From Moringa oleifera (Eukaryota; Streptophyta; Magnoliopsida; Brassicales; Moringaceae), in NCBI GenBank assembly GCA_021397835.1, contig JAJFZO010000344.1:3534001-3598000 (forward strand): a stretch of 64,000 bases of DNA. The letters are read 5' to 3'. A program made the translations under genes and the position numbers. Positions 1 to 14,400 of this stretch are shown piece by piece. Positions within the stretch are counted from its first letter, which is position 1. Each line of letters begins with the position of its first letter. The notes under the pieces were generated by a model, which made no database searches, was not told where the DNA came from, and worked only from the letters and a program-made list of their open reading frames with translations.

Positions 1-1098
1 AGATCTTATAATATATTGATAATGGATAAATAAAACGATCGATGTCAGAAGATCAAAAAATCAACTACTTTATTTAGAGGAAATACTGATCGATATCTCA
101 TCTATCAAAATAAGATCAAATCATATTTGATCAAAATGATCAATTTACCTTTCAAATTGACTATAAAATACCTTATTCATTCATAATAAATTTGTCCAAT
201 TTTCTATTGACTTAAACATTGGAGGGTACCGTAATTACATCACAACAAACGCTTAATTTTTGTTTTATCTTGCTAATTTTTTCTTTTTTAAACTTCATTT
301 ACAGACATCCACCTCTACCTGTACAAATTTGAATCCTAGGTTGTTTTCAAGTAGCATTACCAACTAGACAAAATCAGCTAATATGAATTGTTCCTTGCAT
401 CCTTGCATTTTCTCTTAGAAAGAAATTTTAGCTTTTTTTTTAATAAATTGAATCATTTTTATTATTATAATTGTAATTAAAATTTAAGGAGTGAATTAGT
501 GTCATGAATTGAAATATCTAATAGAAATCTTAACATGTAGGATGGAATTTTTCGATGTTTATGTAAAATTAAGATTTTATATATTTGATATAAGATTTTA
601 AAAAATAATTAAATCTTTTCTAAATTTGAATTATGTTGATCTTTAAAAAAAGTTGACATATGATAACAAAATGAATTGTTATATTAACATAAAAATTATT
701 TTCAAAAATTTATTTTTAAAAAATTAACGAGCACAAGTTAGTAAAATATCTTTTTTTAAAAAAAATAAAAATTATGACTATAACAATTATTCCATGCGTA
801 CAATAAAAGATGGATGATTCGATAAGTCAAACATTCTATTATCCATATGGTTTTGTTGCATTTACTCGCCTGTTTTCCCTCATCCTTATTGCTTTACAAG
901 TTCTTCATGTATTAAATTCAGGGTAAATTTATAAATGTGGTGGGAGAAAATTATAAGGTCCAACTCCTTAAATTCAATGTTTTCAAAATCACATCGGACA
1001 TGTGGAAAGTAGAGATCATGCTTGAGAGGCTTATTGAAGTTGACTTGAAGATGAAATATTAAATAATAGATTAATTGCATAAAGAAGACATGAATTTC

Positions 1099-1562
1099 AT
1101 TTATAATTTTAAATCGAGATTTATAAAAAAAATTGTATCAATTTGAGACTTACATTTTTTTGTTGGATTTTTGACATGAAACTTTCGTTTATTATTTTTG
1201 TTAATATTAATGATTTTATATTTTATATAATGTGCATATAATTGTTATTTGTATAATTATCTTAACATCTTTTTAAATATTATTAAAATAAATAAAATAT
1301 TTTTGTTTTATTTAAATATTTATATTTTACATGTTTTTTTAAAATTTGTTAGGAAAAAAAATTTATTTGTTTTGATAATGTTTCAAAGGAGTATTTAGAT
1401 AATTACACAAATAAAAACCGTATACAAATCACATGTGTGCATAAAACCATTAATATTAATAAAAATTATAGATGAAAGTTTCACATTAAAAATCTAACAA
1501 AAATGTAAGTATCTAATAGATATAATTTTTTTGTAGGTCTCAATTTAAAACTGAGTAAAATG
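1099..1562. mobile_element. Foldback/MITE-like element, AT-rich long inverted repeat
   Basis: The sequence from 1099 rightwards matches the reverse complement of the sequence from 1562 leftwards over roughly 200 bases per arm, with scattered mismatches and small gaps. Shared blocks include 'aatttgagac(c/t)taca', 'gttrgattttt', 'tgaaactttc' and 'ttaatattaatg'. The centre of symmetry is near 1330. There is no coding capacity. A third, single-arm copy lies at about 1920-1986. This is typical of a non-autonomous foldback or MITE element. I could not see a convincing target-site duplication, so the exact ends and superfamily are uncertain. Confidence 0.6.
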
Positions 1563-2089
1563 TATACCCATTAATATAATCAATCCTTAAATAATTAAAT
1601 GTAAAACATTAAAATTGTTATTTATAAAACAAAAATTATTAAATCAAAACTTCTGTGAATAATGTAAAACATTATTATATCTATATAATCAAAAACCAAA
1701 TTTTAAGTACAATAACTTTTATCATATAAATTAGCTCAAATAGCCTTTTATGTTAATTCATAAGTCAGTAATGTTGTAAAAATCAAATCCGATTCATTGT
1801 TCCTATGAGTTAAATTATGAATCTTATTTTAAATCAAATTTATGAGTTAATTACATGAAAAAAATTTATATTTTATTTATGATCTCTAATTGTTATTTAT
1901 AATATATATATATATATTTAAAACTTATATTTTTGTTAGATTTTTAATGTGAAACTTTAGTTTATAATTTTTTACTAATAAATAAACACATTTTTCACTG
2001 TATGCAAGGGGCTATAGTTTAACAAGAATAAAGTGGTTCACGATCAAATATGTGATCTACCAACTACTATGCTTTTGGTGGCACTAAGG

Positions 2090-2590
2090 TTAATCGAGAG
2101 AGCCAAAGTGGTGAAAACTTGACCAGTAGCTACATTAATATGTATACAATGGCAACCTCCACAAGCTGGTCTTGTCAAGCTTAATATAGATGCCTCCTTC
2201 AATAAGTACAGTAAAAAAGCAAAACTAGATGTGGTAATAAAGAATGAAACCGAAATGGTACATGTATGTGCTATCAAATCTATTCTGAGAGTCTCTTTTC
2301 TTGTACAGGCCATGCTATTATCTATTTAGTATGGATTGAAAATAGTTCTAAAATAAAATGGAAGGCAACTTATTGTGAAAAATGATAGCTCTAATTCCAT
2401 TATAGAAATACAACTAGGGTGTCATTCCATGAGTGAGTGGGATAGTGTATGTGGACAACTCCTCTTTTGTTTCAGGACTAGATCAATGCTCTTTTAGACA
2501 TGTTCGAGTGCAATGGCTTTTCCTATATTTTATTCCAAATGCTCATTGAATTAGGTGACGAAAGTTATGGTGGAATACCATGCCCTAGTA
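2090..2590 (+). pseudogene. Decayed RNase H domain of a LINE-type retroelement
   Basis: From 2150 the plus strand reads WQPPQAGLVKLNIDASF, the hallmark start of the plant non-LTR retroelement / RVT_3 RNase H domain (consensus W.PP..G..KLN.DASF). It continues for about 60 codons with the family's A.LDVVIKN block, then hits a stop near 2325. After a frame change, a segment like 'IVKNDSSNSIIEI' and, near 2500, 'FRHVRVQW' followed by 'NAH' recall the later part of the domain (F.HV.R..N..AH). Several frame breaks and stops show it is non-functional. It could equally derive from a stand-alone RNase H-like gene. Confidence 0.65.
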
Positions 2591-3276
2591 TATATACATA
2601 TTGACACTAAATCTTAACTTAAAGAGTTCATAATACTATTCATTATTTTTTTCCCACATTAAACATCTTTAATGGTTGAGATATTTTTAAATTTTAATAT
2701 TATAACTAAATGTTTTCAAAGCTACAAATTGATTAAAACATTAAACTTTTACTATTGAAATTAATTTTGGTAAAAAAATATTTTTAAGTGATTTTTTTAA
2801 ATTTATTTGAGAAGCTAAGCCAAGAAACCTAGCAAAAATAAACAAACATATAGGTTTATGCCATTTTGAACAGTACAAGGCAAGTACATTTTCTTTAAAA
2901 TAGTAATTTTAAATAGAAGGGAGGAGATAAAGAGAGCGAATACTGTGGCTTTTAGTTTTCGGTCGGCCGATTTAAGGCTGTGTTTGCGTCCAGCCCAATC
3001 TCATTTTCAGGCCCGGTGAAGGAAAGCCAGCACACAATAACCTATTTAACCACAGCAGAAAAACGACTTGAAGAGCAAAAAACCCATCGAAAAAGAAATA
3101 AAGAAAGAGAGACCTGCAGCTCCATCAGATCTGTCTCCGGAGCGCAAAATCTTAGGAAATTATCGCTTCATTCGCACCTTGATTCTTACTCCCTGCAGAA
3201 TCGAATTCTTAGAGTATTTCAGAGTGTAACAAACTCTAGTATTTCTTTTTCACATTCCATATCCGAATTCCTGAAA

Positions 3277-5380
3277 ATGGAGTCTCCTCAAGGTGGATCC
3301 GACAGAGAAAAATCCGGTTCTTCCTCCTCTCCCATTCCCGTCGTATCCAGTTTCTGGAAAGGTACCTCGGTATACAACTATTTTTGTTCCTTTATAAATA
3401 TGTGTGTGTGTGTGTGTGTGTATAGGTTTTGTTCGTTTGAACTTGGCGACTATAGTTGAAGTGATCTTGGTAAGAGAAAATGTACTCAGATAATCAGTGT
3501 ATAGTTGCATAGCAGGGACAAAAAAGAGTACTTTTATGATTCGTTTTTGTGTTAGATTACCTCATATCATTACTTAATTTCATAAGAAATTTTAGTTGCT
3601 TGAACTATGGCTAATCTTGATTCTACCTTCTCTCAATAATCTTTTCTTCTTTTGATTTGTTGTAATCTTACAGTAGCTAGAAGTGGTTTGAACAATCAGT
3701 TTACTGTTTATAAGTATTGCACTTTAGATTTAGATGATATATTCAATTAACTTACTATTCTCTGTGACTGAGTAACTTGATACACTTGTTTATTAATGTT
3801 CTATGGTTTTATTTGTTGCCACGAATCAGAAATAACATGCTGATAGTACTGTATTTTTATCATTTTTCAAGATCATGTCAAAGTGAACTAAAGAAGTGAG
3901 GATAGAAAGAAGAAAAAAAATGAGAAACTATGTATGAAGTTGCAAGCAACTCAGAGTTCCATCCAGAGATGGCTAAAATAGATGTTTGTTTTCTTTTTGT
4001 AATTACTGGAACTCTGTTCAAAGCAAATTGATTATGTTAGACTTTCACATTTTTTACAAATTATTTGAGATTCTTGCAATCTGGTGCTGTGCTTGGAACT
4101 TTTCATTTTTTTCCCTGTACTAAGGTGGAAGTGATCATGGTATGGAGAATAAACCTTGGATGATTGACTGGGAGAACAAAACTTGGGTGAACACCCATAG
4201 TTACTGGTAGCACTATAGAGTGGCTTGTTCCTTGTAAATGAATTCAGGTGTCTGCTTGAGTAATATTGATCTCTATTTTTCTTGACAATGATTCAAAGTT
4301 AGATGTTTGACAAAGGCATATGATCACTTTCAGACTATTCTTGTCTTAGCTCTTTAAAGGAAGTGCAACAATTCTAATTCTATTATTGATAATTCATGCT
4401 ATTGAATTTATAGCACATACGGTTGTGGAAATATTAGGGTTGGTTAGGATGACAATGATTCAAATTCATACGTCAGTTCAGATTCTATTTCCAATATCCA
4501 TTTTTTCCTTTGTAATTATTATTATTTTTCTGCTTCCTCCTTTTCCTAATAATCATTTGTGCCAAGCCTTTTTGTTATAGTTTACTTTAATCGACATATT
4601 TTTATTGGATTCTTATACATATGCAGAGTTTTTCTTCTCTTTTCTTGGAAGTTTTCATCAGTTTCATCTTTTTCTTCTTTGCAGAATTTGATTTGGAGAA
4701 GGAAAAAAGTGTACTTGATGAGCAAGGGCTTCGGATAGCTGAAAATCAGGAAAACAGCCAGAAAAACCGGCGGAAACTTGCAGAGAGTACAAGAGGTATT
4801 CTAATGATATTTGAACGATAATGAATTTGTGCTTCTCATTGGAAAATGATGAGAGAGAAATTACTCTCCATATTAGGCTAACCAAAAAGCGTAGTAGATG
4901 AGACTACTTGGTGGGGTGTATGGTCTTTCTATGTCTGTTTGTTTCAATTTTGCCTTAGACACCACTAAAATGAAAAGCAAAATAAACTTCATTAACCTTG
5001 TTGGTTCTTCTCTGAACAGACTTCAAAAAAGCTTCAGCTGAGGAGAAGTTGAGTTTGTTTAATTCTTTACTTAAGGGGTATCAAGAGGAAGTTGATAATC
5101 TTACCAAGAGAGCAAAATTTGGAGAGAATGCTTTCCTTAATATCTATCAAAAACTTTATGAGGCTCCAGATCCTTATCCTGCCCTTGCTTCCATCACTGT
5201 AAGTACTAGTTTGATTGTTTGTTGTTTCATTTGAAAAAGATCCTATAACATTGTGAATTCTATTAGTTGTACTTCAACACTTCTGCCCATGGACAACTTT
5301 CATACAGAAGGCGCATCTGCATACATCAGTGGTTGTGTGTGTGTATGAGACACACCCCACACACAGTCACACAAACACAC

Positions 5381-5416
<36 letters not shown>

Positions 5417-8400
5417 GAGAGAGAGACAGAGAAAGAGAGAGAGATAGCTGTGTATTTGTAGGTGTTTCTTGACTATGGTATTGTTTGCTTTCGACATCTG
5501 GATAATAATTGCTAAGTTAATATAAATGTACCTCTGCCATTCTAGGAATAGTGCAAGAATGAATTGACAATACTGTTGAATGTGATTTTGGAATTAAAGG
5601 AAGCTGATTTAAAACTTGATCAAGGGTGACCTGACCTGGATATGTGTACTCCAAGGATTAAAAGGAGCTTCTGTTATTGACACAAAACTGAGAAAATTAT
5701 GTCATCTCTGCATGTATTTATACCCATTACCGGATGGATACTCAAGTTATTTATTTCTCCCACCTGCCTACCTAGTGTATAAACAATTAATATTGTAAAT
5801 GAAGCATCCAAACTGTGAAATCTTGGCTCTGAACTCCTTTCAAGCCATTCCTATCTCTAGTGTTGAAGTACAACTATGAGCAGTAATAGTGGGAGGCTAT
5901 AGCTGTTTCCCATTCTTTGAGTATATTCAATGATTTTTGTAGATGAGCTAGCTCACTCTCTTTCCGGGTGATGTATCCATAATTTCTAATGATAAAATCA
6001 GATTGGGCTTGCTGTTGTCTTTGACTACACCTTGTAGTGTTTTTCCTTTTTTGTTTGACACCTATTCTAGGTCCTTCTCATTCTACGTAGTTTATAAGCG
6101 TCCTAAATACATTTTGATATATCAACCATCACTGCACTTGGAAGGTTCTAAGATCTCTTTGTGTTTGTGCATTTCATGTGCATTGGCTGTGTGCACCTTT
6201 GTATTTCCTCAAATTTAAGCTTGGCTGTTGTGCTTGCGTTCACATTCTATTGAATAATATACACCTTGCAGGAGCAAGATCTGAGATTGTCTGAACTGGA
6301 ATCTGAGAACCGAAAAATGAAACTTGAGCTTGAGGAATTCAGGACAGAGGCAACCCACCTGAAAAATCAGCAGGCAACAATAAGAAGGCTTGAAGAACGC
6401 AACCGCCAGTTAGAGCAACAGGTTATTGATGCTTAGTTTACTATGGTTCTTTCTGCAACAGTGCCTTCTTATGGTAGTAAGATGTAAACTTGAAGAACCA
6501 TGATCGGAACCTAAGGATTTATTTCACATTTGATTCTACTTGACCAAAAATACGGCAAACATTTTGTTACATGGAATCACAAAGATTATCATTTCATTTA
6601 AGATGACATACAGATAGCAATGAGAATTTTCTATTTTTGAATGTGCATTCAGATGGAAGAAAAAATAAAAGAAGTTGTGGAGATCAAGCAACGTAGTCTA
6701 GCTGAAGAGAACCAGAAAACACTGGAGCTTTTACAGGAGAGGTATCTTCATCTTGCTGCATGGCAAAACATAAATATTTCTTTGTTTTTACTGTTTGAGT
6801 ATATTATGCCCATTTCCTCTTGGCAGGAATAGGGATGTCTGGGCAAGACACCTCTTCAATTTGCTGGATGGCTGGGCCTGTTTGATTTTTATATTCAAAA
6901 ACAGTTTTTTGTTTTTAGAAACAAAAGAACAACAAAAATTGTTTGATAAAACTGTTTTGTAAAAGTTGGTTTTAAAAACACTTTTGTTTTTTAATTTTTA
7001 AAACAAAAAATAGAGAACAACTTTAGGTTGTTTTTGTTTTGTTTTTAACTTTCACAGAGAACATGTTTTCATTAGTGGCATTATTGTAATTATCAATCAA
7101 TCCAAAAAACTATAACAAACTGTTTTTCGAATAATATTATCAGACGAGTTTTTTCTTTATTTTTTCTCAAAACAACTCTAAAAAATTATTTTTAAAAATG
7201 GTTTTCATAAACAAAAGAACCATAACACAATCAAATAGGCCCTGATTTTACCTATTTCTTTGTGTAGGGAGCAATCCTTGCAAGATCAATTACGACAAGC
7301 TAAAGAAAGTGTTTCAAATATGCAAAAGCTGCATGAACTTGCACAAAGCCAATTGTTTGAACTACGTGCTCAATCAGGTGATATGGTGAATTAGAATCTC
7401 TAATTTATTTTCCTAAATTTGTTATTAGTTTACTACATCCTTAGTTCTTGCAAAAAAGAGGGGGAAAAAACAGGCTCCTATTCGAGCCTTCATATTCAGC
7501 TTCCTGCTGCCACTGCTCTTTATTTCTTTTTATTTTTGGGTTTATTATCTTGGGCAAGTATTTACTTGTTTCTCTATAATAACAGAGGAAGACAGGGCAG
7601 CAAAGCAGTCAGAGGTCAATCTTCTGATGGATGAAGTAGAACGGGCTCAAATGCGGCTTCTTAGTCTTGAAAGAGAAAAGGTGAACTAGTAGTACTGTGT
7701 TTAGATTCAATGATACTTGAATAGGAGGTTCTTGATATGATATCTTGCATGGATGAGTCACTTTGGTCACAACATTTTCAGCTTACGTCAGCATTTGTCT
7801 TTGATACCTGCTAAATTGTTGTTATGAGAAGATCACTCAGTTTCATTCTTTAGCTCTTGTTGCTAATCCTTTACTGCCTTTGACTACTAAATCTAGGTGG
7901 GGAGCTCATGTCATCTACAATATCAGGATAGCTCATTTTGTATATTTATGGTTGGGATTGTTTACTCGAGTGCACTTTATCTATTTCATTGCCCTTGAGC
8001 AGTACCTGCAATGGTAAAGCATAGAAAGCAGTGTTGCTTTGCGTCCAACCTTTAGATATATACCCGCCAAAGATAAAAAGACAAAAAGGTTTTACCATTT
8101 AAATTTTGCTTCTCATATAAGTATGGAGTAGTGGATCGTTAAAGAAAAATGAAAAAAAAAGGCACAAAGTACCGGTGATACTGTAGAGTGTTCGGGTATC
8201 AGGTCTTGCTGTGTACTGTGTTCTCGTGATATGGTGTCTAATGCCAACATCTTCATCTAGTACAGTAATGATTTGCATATTAAACTTTGGCTTCAGTCAA
8301 TTGAATCTTTATGTTGAAAGTTGTAGTTTCTTATTGATTGTCATTGCAGGGACTGTTACGCTCCCAATTACAATCAGCAAATGAAGAGACTGAAGACCAC

Positions 8401-11400
8401 AAAAGGTGAAATACCTTACTGTGATCAACTATGCATTGAAGTTGACCAGAACTTTCCAGGTTTTTGTGGTAGCTATACAATAGCAAGGTCCATTCTTGAG
8501 GTTCTAAAACATGATAATTTCATGTAAGACAGAAGTTGGTAGTTTTTCAATATATATTTTTTTTTTTAAAAAATGAGAGCAGAACTACAATAATCAATTA
8601 ACTTTGTCAGCTGTTTATTCCATCGTTTTTCAGCTGAAAAACACTTTTGACTACTTAAAACAGGAAAAATATCTGACAAAAAGAGGAAGTAGGTTTATCA
8701 CAAAAGAGTGAATAGAAACTAAAGAGTGGAGCTGGAGATAAAACAAGGGCAAATAATTATTTAGTGACAGAAAAGGTCCTTGCTTTCTTTGGCAATCGTA
8801 AATCGACAGACATGATTGAGACTCACTTGCTCTATTGCAGCATCCATCAACATGTCAATTGCACCATCTTTCTCTCTTTTTACTTTTTGTTATGTTAAGG
8901 ACATCTCTTTCTCTTCTTGTATTTTGGTTATTTTAAGGACTTTGTGTTTAATTTGACAGCTCAATTGGTGATGTTTGAGGAGAATCCATATCAGCCTCCA
9001 TCCCCCTACTTCTCCCCCCCTCCCCCCACCCCCCCCAAAAAAAAAAAAAAGAAACTTGTTTCTAAGAAATTGTCATATCCTATTTAAACTGATTCCTACT
9101 CAAGGTTGTATACTATTTTTTTTATTGAAGACAACACCCTGCTAGAGGATTGTTCTGGATGTTTGTATTATAGTATTTTGTTCATGGAGTCTCTGCCACA
9201 TTGGCAATATACTTATTCTCATGGTATTTTGTGTTGGAGAATTGTTTTCTGATATTCTGTTGACCTGCTTTGGACAGTGATAATCTTGATTCGACTAGTG
9301 TCCTTGAGAATTCTTTAAGTGCCAAAGAGAAGATAATCTCCGAGCTGAATATGGAACTTCACAACATTGAGACCACCTTATCAAATGAGCGAGAGCAACA
9401 TGTGATTGAGATCAAGAAATTGAATTTGTTGCTCAATGAAAAGGTACAAACTTTATTGCTATGGTGATTTTAATGGTCAGCAGTTAATCTTCTTCAGAAA
9501 AGTTTAATGCATGTAATCTTATTTCTTTCTCATGGATACTCTTTTCCTTAGGTCGTTGATGATCAGGCTTGTCATATACTGCTCCATTATAGAGATCTCA
9601 TTGGTCATAAAAGTTAGACATTCATGAAGTCTGCTACTCTAATTACATTAATGTATTTTTAGATGTTGTTTGAGTACTAATAAGCAGGTGCATGCAAAAA
9701 TGTCTTTCTGCCTCTATAATGCATTCTACAGTCTTATTGTCTCTATTAAAATTGCTTTTTCATCTTATATGGGACTCTAGCATGAAATTGTGTGGGCTAA
9801 AATTCTAGTGCGATCTTAGTCTTCAAAGGGAAATTCCACTTAGTAAGATGAGGGCCAATCACATGGTAGTGTTGTGGTGGATAGTGCAGTGCTAGAAGTA
9901 AGCGCTAATGTTATAGGTAAATATTCATTTTCTCTCAGAGATTAGTTTGCTATCACTTTGGGCACGCTGGGCTTTGGTCGTGATACCATCTTGTTGGCTA
10001 CTGGTTAGAAAGGAAACTTTCCATGAGACAGCTGTTTGTAGCTTTGTTTGATATGTGTTGGAACAAAGAAGGATGGACATGGTTCTGTTTTATATATGAG
10101 ATGTGGAGTGGTCACAATGGTTGGATGGTCATGAGGGCTTGGTTTGACAGCAATATTAGATGTTTGTAGCTGATTTTGGAGAAGGAGGTATAGCTGATGC
10201 GAATGAACTTTTGGCTTTTGCTTCATTAGCTTGAGAGTTGGTGCTCAAAACAATAGTTGTTATGTTTTTCTTTTATGAGAAACAATAATCGTTGTGTTAT
10301 AACACAGAATCAACTTTTCAATAGCTAGAAGTCTTTGCTTATTCTCAGGACCCTCATTTCGCCTCTTTTTTATTTTTGTGGTACGAAGCTCTGTCTCATG
10401 ATTCTTAGAAGGTTAGAGGTTCACTAGAGATTCTTTGCTTAAGCTGACGCCCCTGATTTCATCTCTGTTTTATTTGTTGTGATATGAAATTTCGTCTCAT
10501 GGTTCTTAGAAGGTCAGAGGTTTAGAGATTCATTAATGTTGTTTGACATGTCATGTAATTTCCCTTTTTTCAGTAGTTTTTTTATGTATAATTAGGAAGA
10601 TAATTTTCAGATGCATCAATGCTTTGAATTTGAAGAACATGGGTCAATGCCTTGTTACTTGCATTTTGGGGTTAATTTGTCAAGTGCCTGTTGTCATTTG
10701 TCTTTTGTACGGGTTTCTTTCTCACCTTGCTTCTGATTTTGATGTCAATGATTCCCTGTTGCTTCTTCCCTGCTTGCCTTTGCCTCCTTTAAACTAGGAA
10801 GCTGCCATTGAGGAGATGAAGAAAGAGCTTCAAGCAAGGCCAACAGAAAAATTGGTTGATGATTTGCGTAAAAAAGTGAAAATTCTGCAGGTGCAGTCTC
10901 TCTCCCTATATCTTTTGGTGACTCATCTAGATCTCCCCCTGGATCATTTTTGGTTAAAGCACCACTGATTGTTATTTTAACTTCATGAATTATAGTCTTT
11001 CTCATGCTTTCATTATGTATAGTTTCTTACCCTTTTGATAGTTGGGAAAGTTCAACTTGCACTGGATAAAGTTTGAACAGCTTCTTGCTAGTTATGCAAC
11101 TCCACTCCAACCAATTTCAATATGCTGGATGGCCACTTTGTTAGACTGCATAAAATTGAGTTGGAATTGAAGTAAATACTTGGGTGGGATTTAAAGATTG
11201 GTGTAAAGTCTTTCTTATTAGTTTGCAAGTTCTCTTTGATCGTTGTAGTTTAGGAACAATCAACGATGTAGTCTCAACAATCGACGATGTTGTTTCCACT
11301 TAAGCTATCTTTTTAACTCTTCATATTGTGTTATAGTTTACTGCTAGGGTGATTTGTTAACCTCTTGCAGCAGTAAGCTTTATGGAAATCACTGTTGTTA

Positions 11401-14400
11401 TTATGCCTCTTTAAATTGTTAGACATGGGTGATTTTATATTTTATTGCTCTTTTTCACTTTTCCTTAAATAAAAAGATATTGTACCTGTTGATTGTTATA
11501 GAAATTATGTGTATGAATTGTGCCATGATGTTCACTTTGCAGACACTATTGTCATTCTTTTTATTTCCTTTTGCTCCCATTAACGTTTTTTGAAAAGGTG
11601 CCAACTAGCTTAGTTGATAAACTCTTGGTGGTATTGGGATCATATCCCACCTTCACCAGGGACTGAGATTTTGAGATGGGGGAGGTCTCTTCTCCTCTCC
11701 GACAAAGTAATCCAGTGTGTTCTGGTTAATTTATATATATATCTACATTTTTACATGTATAGGCAGTGGGTTACAATTCAATTGAGGCTGAAGATTGGGA
11801 AGTAGCTACCAGTGGGGAGGAGATGAGCAAGATGGAGTCGCTTCTTCTTGATAAAAACAGGAAAATGGAGCATGAGCTCACACAATTGAAGGTGTGAAGT
11901 CTCTGAAGTAAATTTTGTTAATTATTACATCTTTTTGTCTGGTTATCTTTGAACATGGACATATGTATAGATTATTATCTACATGCCACAAACTAAGAAA
12001 CTACTCAGACTTTTATGTCTTTGGATGTGGTTATTATCCTTATTTTGGAAATATTTTGAGAGTGGTTATACATTAATTTTTTGATCTGTCTTAAACTTGT
12101 GTGTTTTCCCCAATTGCAGATGAAACTTTCTGAGAAAACATCCTTATTGGAAACAGCTGAGGCAAAGATAAAAGAACTCACAGCGAAGGTTAACGAACAA
12201 GAAAAATTGATACAGAAGTTGGAAGATGATATTTTGAAGGTCTGGATCTCAAAATGTCACTTATTCGCTGAGAGTTTGTTGATGTCTTGACAGCTGTGTT
12301 TAATATCAAGATATCAATTTCTGTGGCATTCGTCTTCTTTTTTTTTTTTTTTTTGTTCGGTTGAGAGTATTGTATTAGATATGAATTTTTGGACATTTAA
12401 GAAGTAAATATTCAAATGAATTATATATTATGTAGAAAGGAACATGCACACTTATGCACACAACACATGCATGTGAACGGATAAATCTGCATCTTAGATA
12501 TTTATATTCATTTGCTCTCTGTTAATCTGTTTTATCTAAATCTGAAACCTTCGGAATTTATTGTAGACTGGGTCTTTGTCTGTATCTTAGTTGTTCTTCT
12601 TCTAATGCAGGGTTATAGTTCCAAAGATCGCAAAGGTACCTTGTTTGATGATTGGGATTTTTCAGAGGCAGGGGGGGTTGAGCAGTCTGAGGTACTTCTC
12701 ATTTGTTTGCTACTCCCCATTTATTGGTGTAACTCATGGTGTGTATGTTCCAAAGAAACAAGGCTTCACTGTGAAATGGATATTCTGAATCAAGCCGGTA
12801 TCATCCGGAAATACTATAGAGTTGCAATGGTGATGTGCACGCTGAATAGTTTACGAATGCTTAGACATTCCTAATCATTCAAAGTTAAAAATTGTATATA
12901 ACCAATATAATTTTGAAAGTGAGATATCATGATCAAGTTTTCAGTGTCCACAGGATTCTAGTGATGATTCTGACTGCTGTATTAGCTTGAAGGACTTAAT
13001 AGGCCTTTCTTTTAGGAGGGGAAGGAAGGTTCATCCAGAAAAGGGTGTTATTAGACACTAGGAACACTAATTAACTCTTTTTTAAAAATTTTTGTGCAGT
13101 GAAGACTGTCAATGTTTGTTATCCCCGGTGATCATCAGGCAGTGACATGGTTTTCCTGTTAGGAGAACAGAGGTCACTTTGTTCAGGGGCATACATGGAG
13201 CTGGTGTTAAATGAAAGGGGAAAAAAGAACTCATTAGTTGAATTTAATGCTTTTTGCATGAACATTATGTTACAGTATGAATACAAGTACATTTTGCAAT
13301 GTACAAATGAATTAATTTCAAAATAGGTTCTTCAATCCGTTTCATGTATCTTATTAATTTGCTCCATCTGTTCATCAGAAAACAGATCAGAAGCATGTTT
13401 CATCAGATCAAGACCAAAGCTCAATGCTGAAAGTGATCTGCAATCAGCGAGATCGATTCAGGGCACGTTTGCGAGAGACAGAAGAGGTTTGCTAATTACA
13501 CTTTTTGCAGATGCTTGCCTTTTGAAGGCTTCTTTGTTTTCTTTTCCTGTTTCGTTTGGTTGACTGCAAGTTAAGGTATTCAGTTTGTTAATGATTCAGT
13601 GACCTTAGCTGAAATTTCTCAATGTTTCAGGAAATAAGGCAGTTAAAGGAGAAAATAAGTTCACTAACAGTGGAACTTGAGAAATCCAAAGCTGATAATG
13701 TCAAATTATATGGAAAGATCCGTTATGTCCAGGATTACAATCTCGAGAAAGTAGTTTCTAGAGGATCAAAGAAGGTATCTTTTCTGAATATCTGTTTTTC
13801 TTTACATGTTATCATTGTCGTCTTGAAGCTTCATTTTTTTTTAATATATATATATATATTTGCTCTTTTCACAGCATGTGGAGGATCTTGAAAGTGGGTT
13901 TACCTCAGATGTTGAATCTAAGTATAAGAAGATATATGAGGACGATATCAATCCTTTTGCAGCATTCTCAAAAAAGGTAGTTAAAACTGAGCTTGTTTGC
14001 TAAAATTGTAACCTACAGATGATGATTAGGGATGGTGTTCTGTCCAATTATTGAAACTGCAGAGAGTACGCACAGTGTGCTTGTATTTGTGGAGAATTCT
14101 TGCATTAAAGTTTTGTGCTGCTTCATATCTACCGAGTTTTCTTCCCCTTGCTCGTTAAGTATAGGTGTTAATTTTAATCTTTGATAAACTTTGGTGATTT
14201 TTCATCATATATTTATCGTGTAAAACCTTTTTTTTATTCAATGGAATCTCATACAGACTGACTGTAAATTATTGTTTACGGAGGTGCGACAATCTTCGAA
14301 CTAAATCATTTGTGCCTGTCCTGTGGAGTGAAAGAATGTCATGGGATTGGTTTGTTGAAGCATAGTAATTATATCTACTTCATAATCAATAGCTTTGGAT

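Larger units (their letters stand above)
1..2950. other. AT-rich intergenic region with decayed repeats
   Basis: I see no intact gene here. Composition is strongly AT-rich with many short A and T runs. It holds a foldback element (1099-1562), a further single copy of one of its arms (about 1920-1986) and a decayed retroelement RNase H domain (about 2090-2590), listed separately. The short open frames in it have no family signature. The last few hundred bases become less AT-rich and probably carry the CASP promoter and transcription start. Confidence 0.7.

Noticed and set aside
3250..3510. Minus-strand open frame opposite CASP exon 1
   Set aside because: It is antisense to a supported exon and includes a TG microsatellite translated as a His-Thr run.
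5267..5497. Open frames with RERERER and SLSLSL peptides
   Set aside because: They are translations of the GA microsatellite in CASP intron 3.
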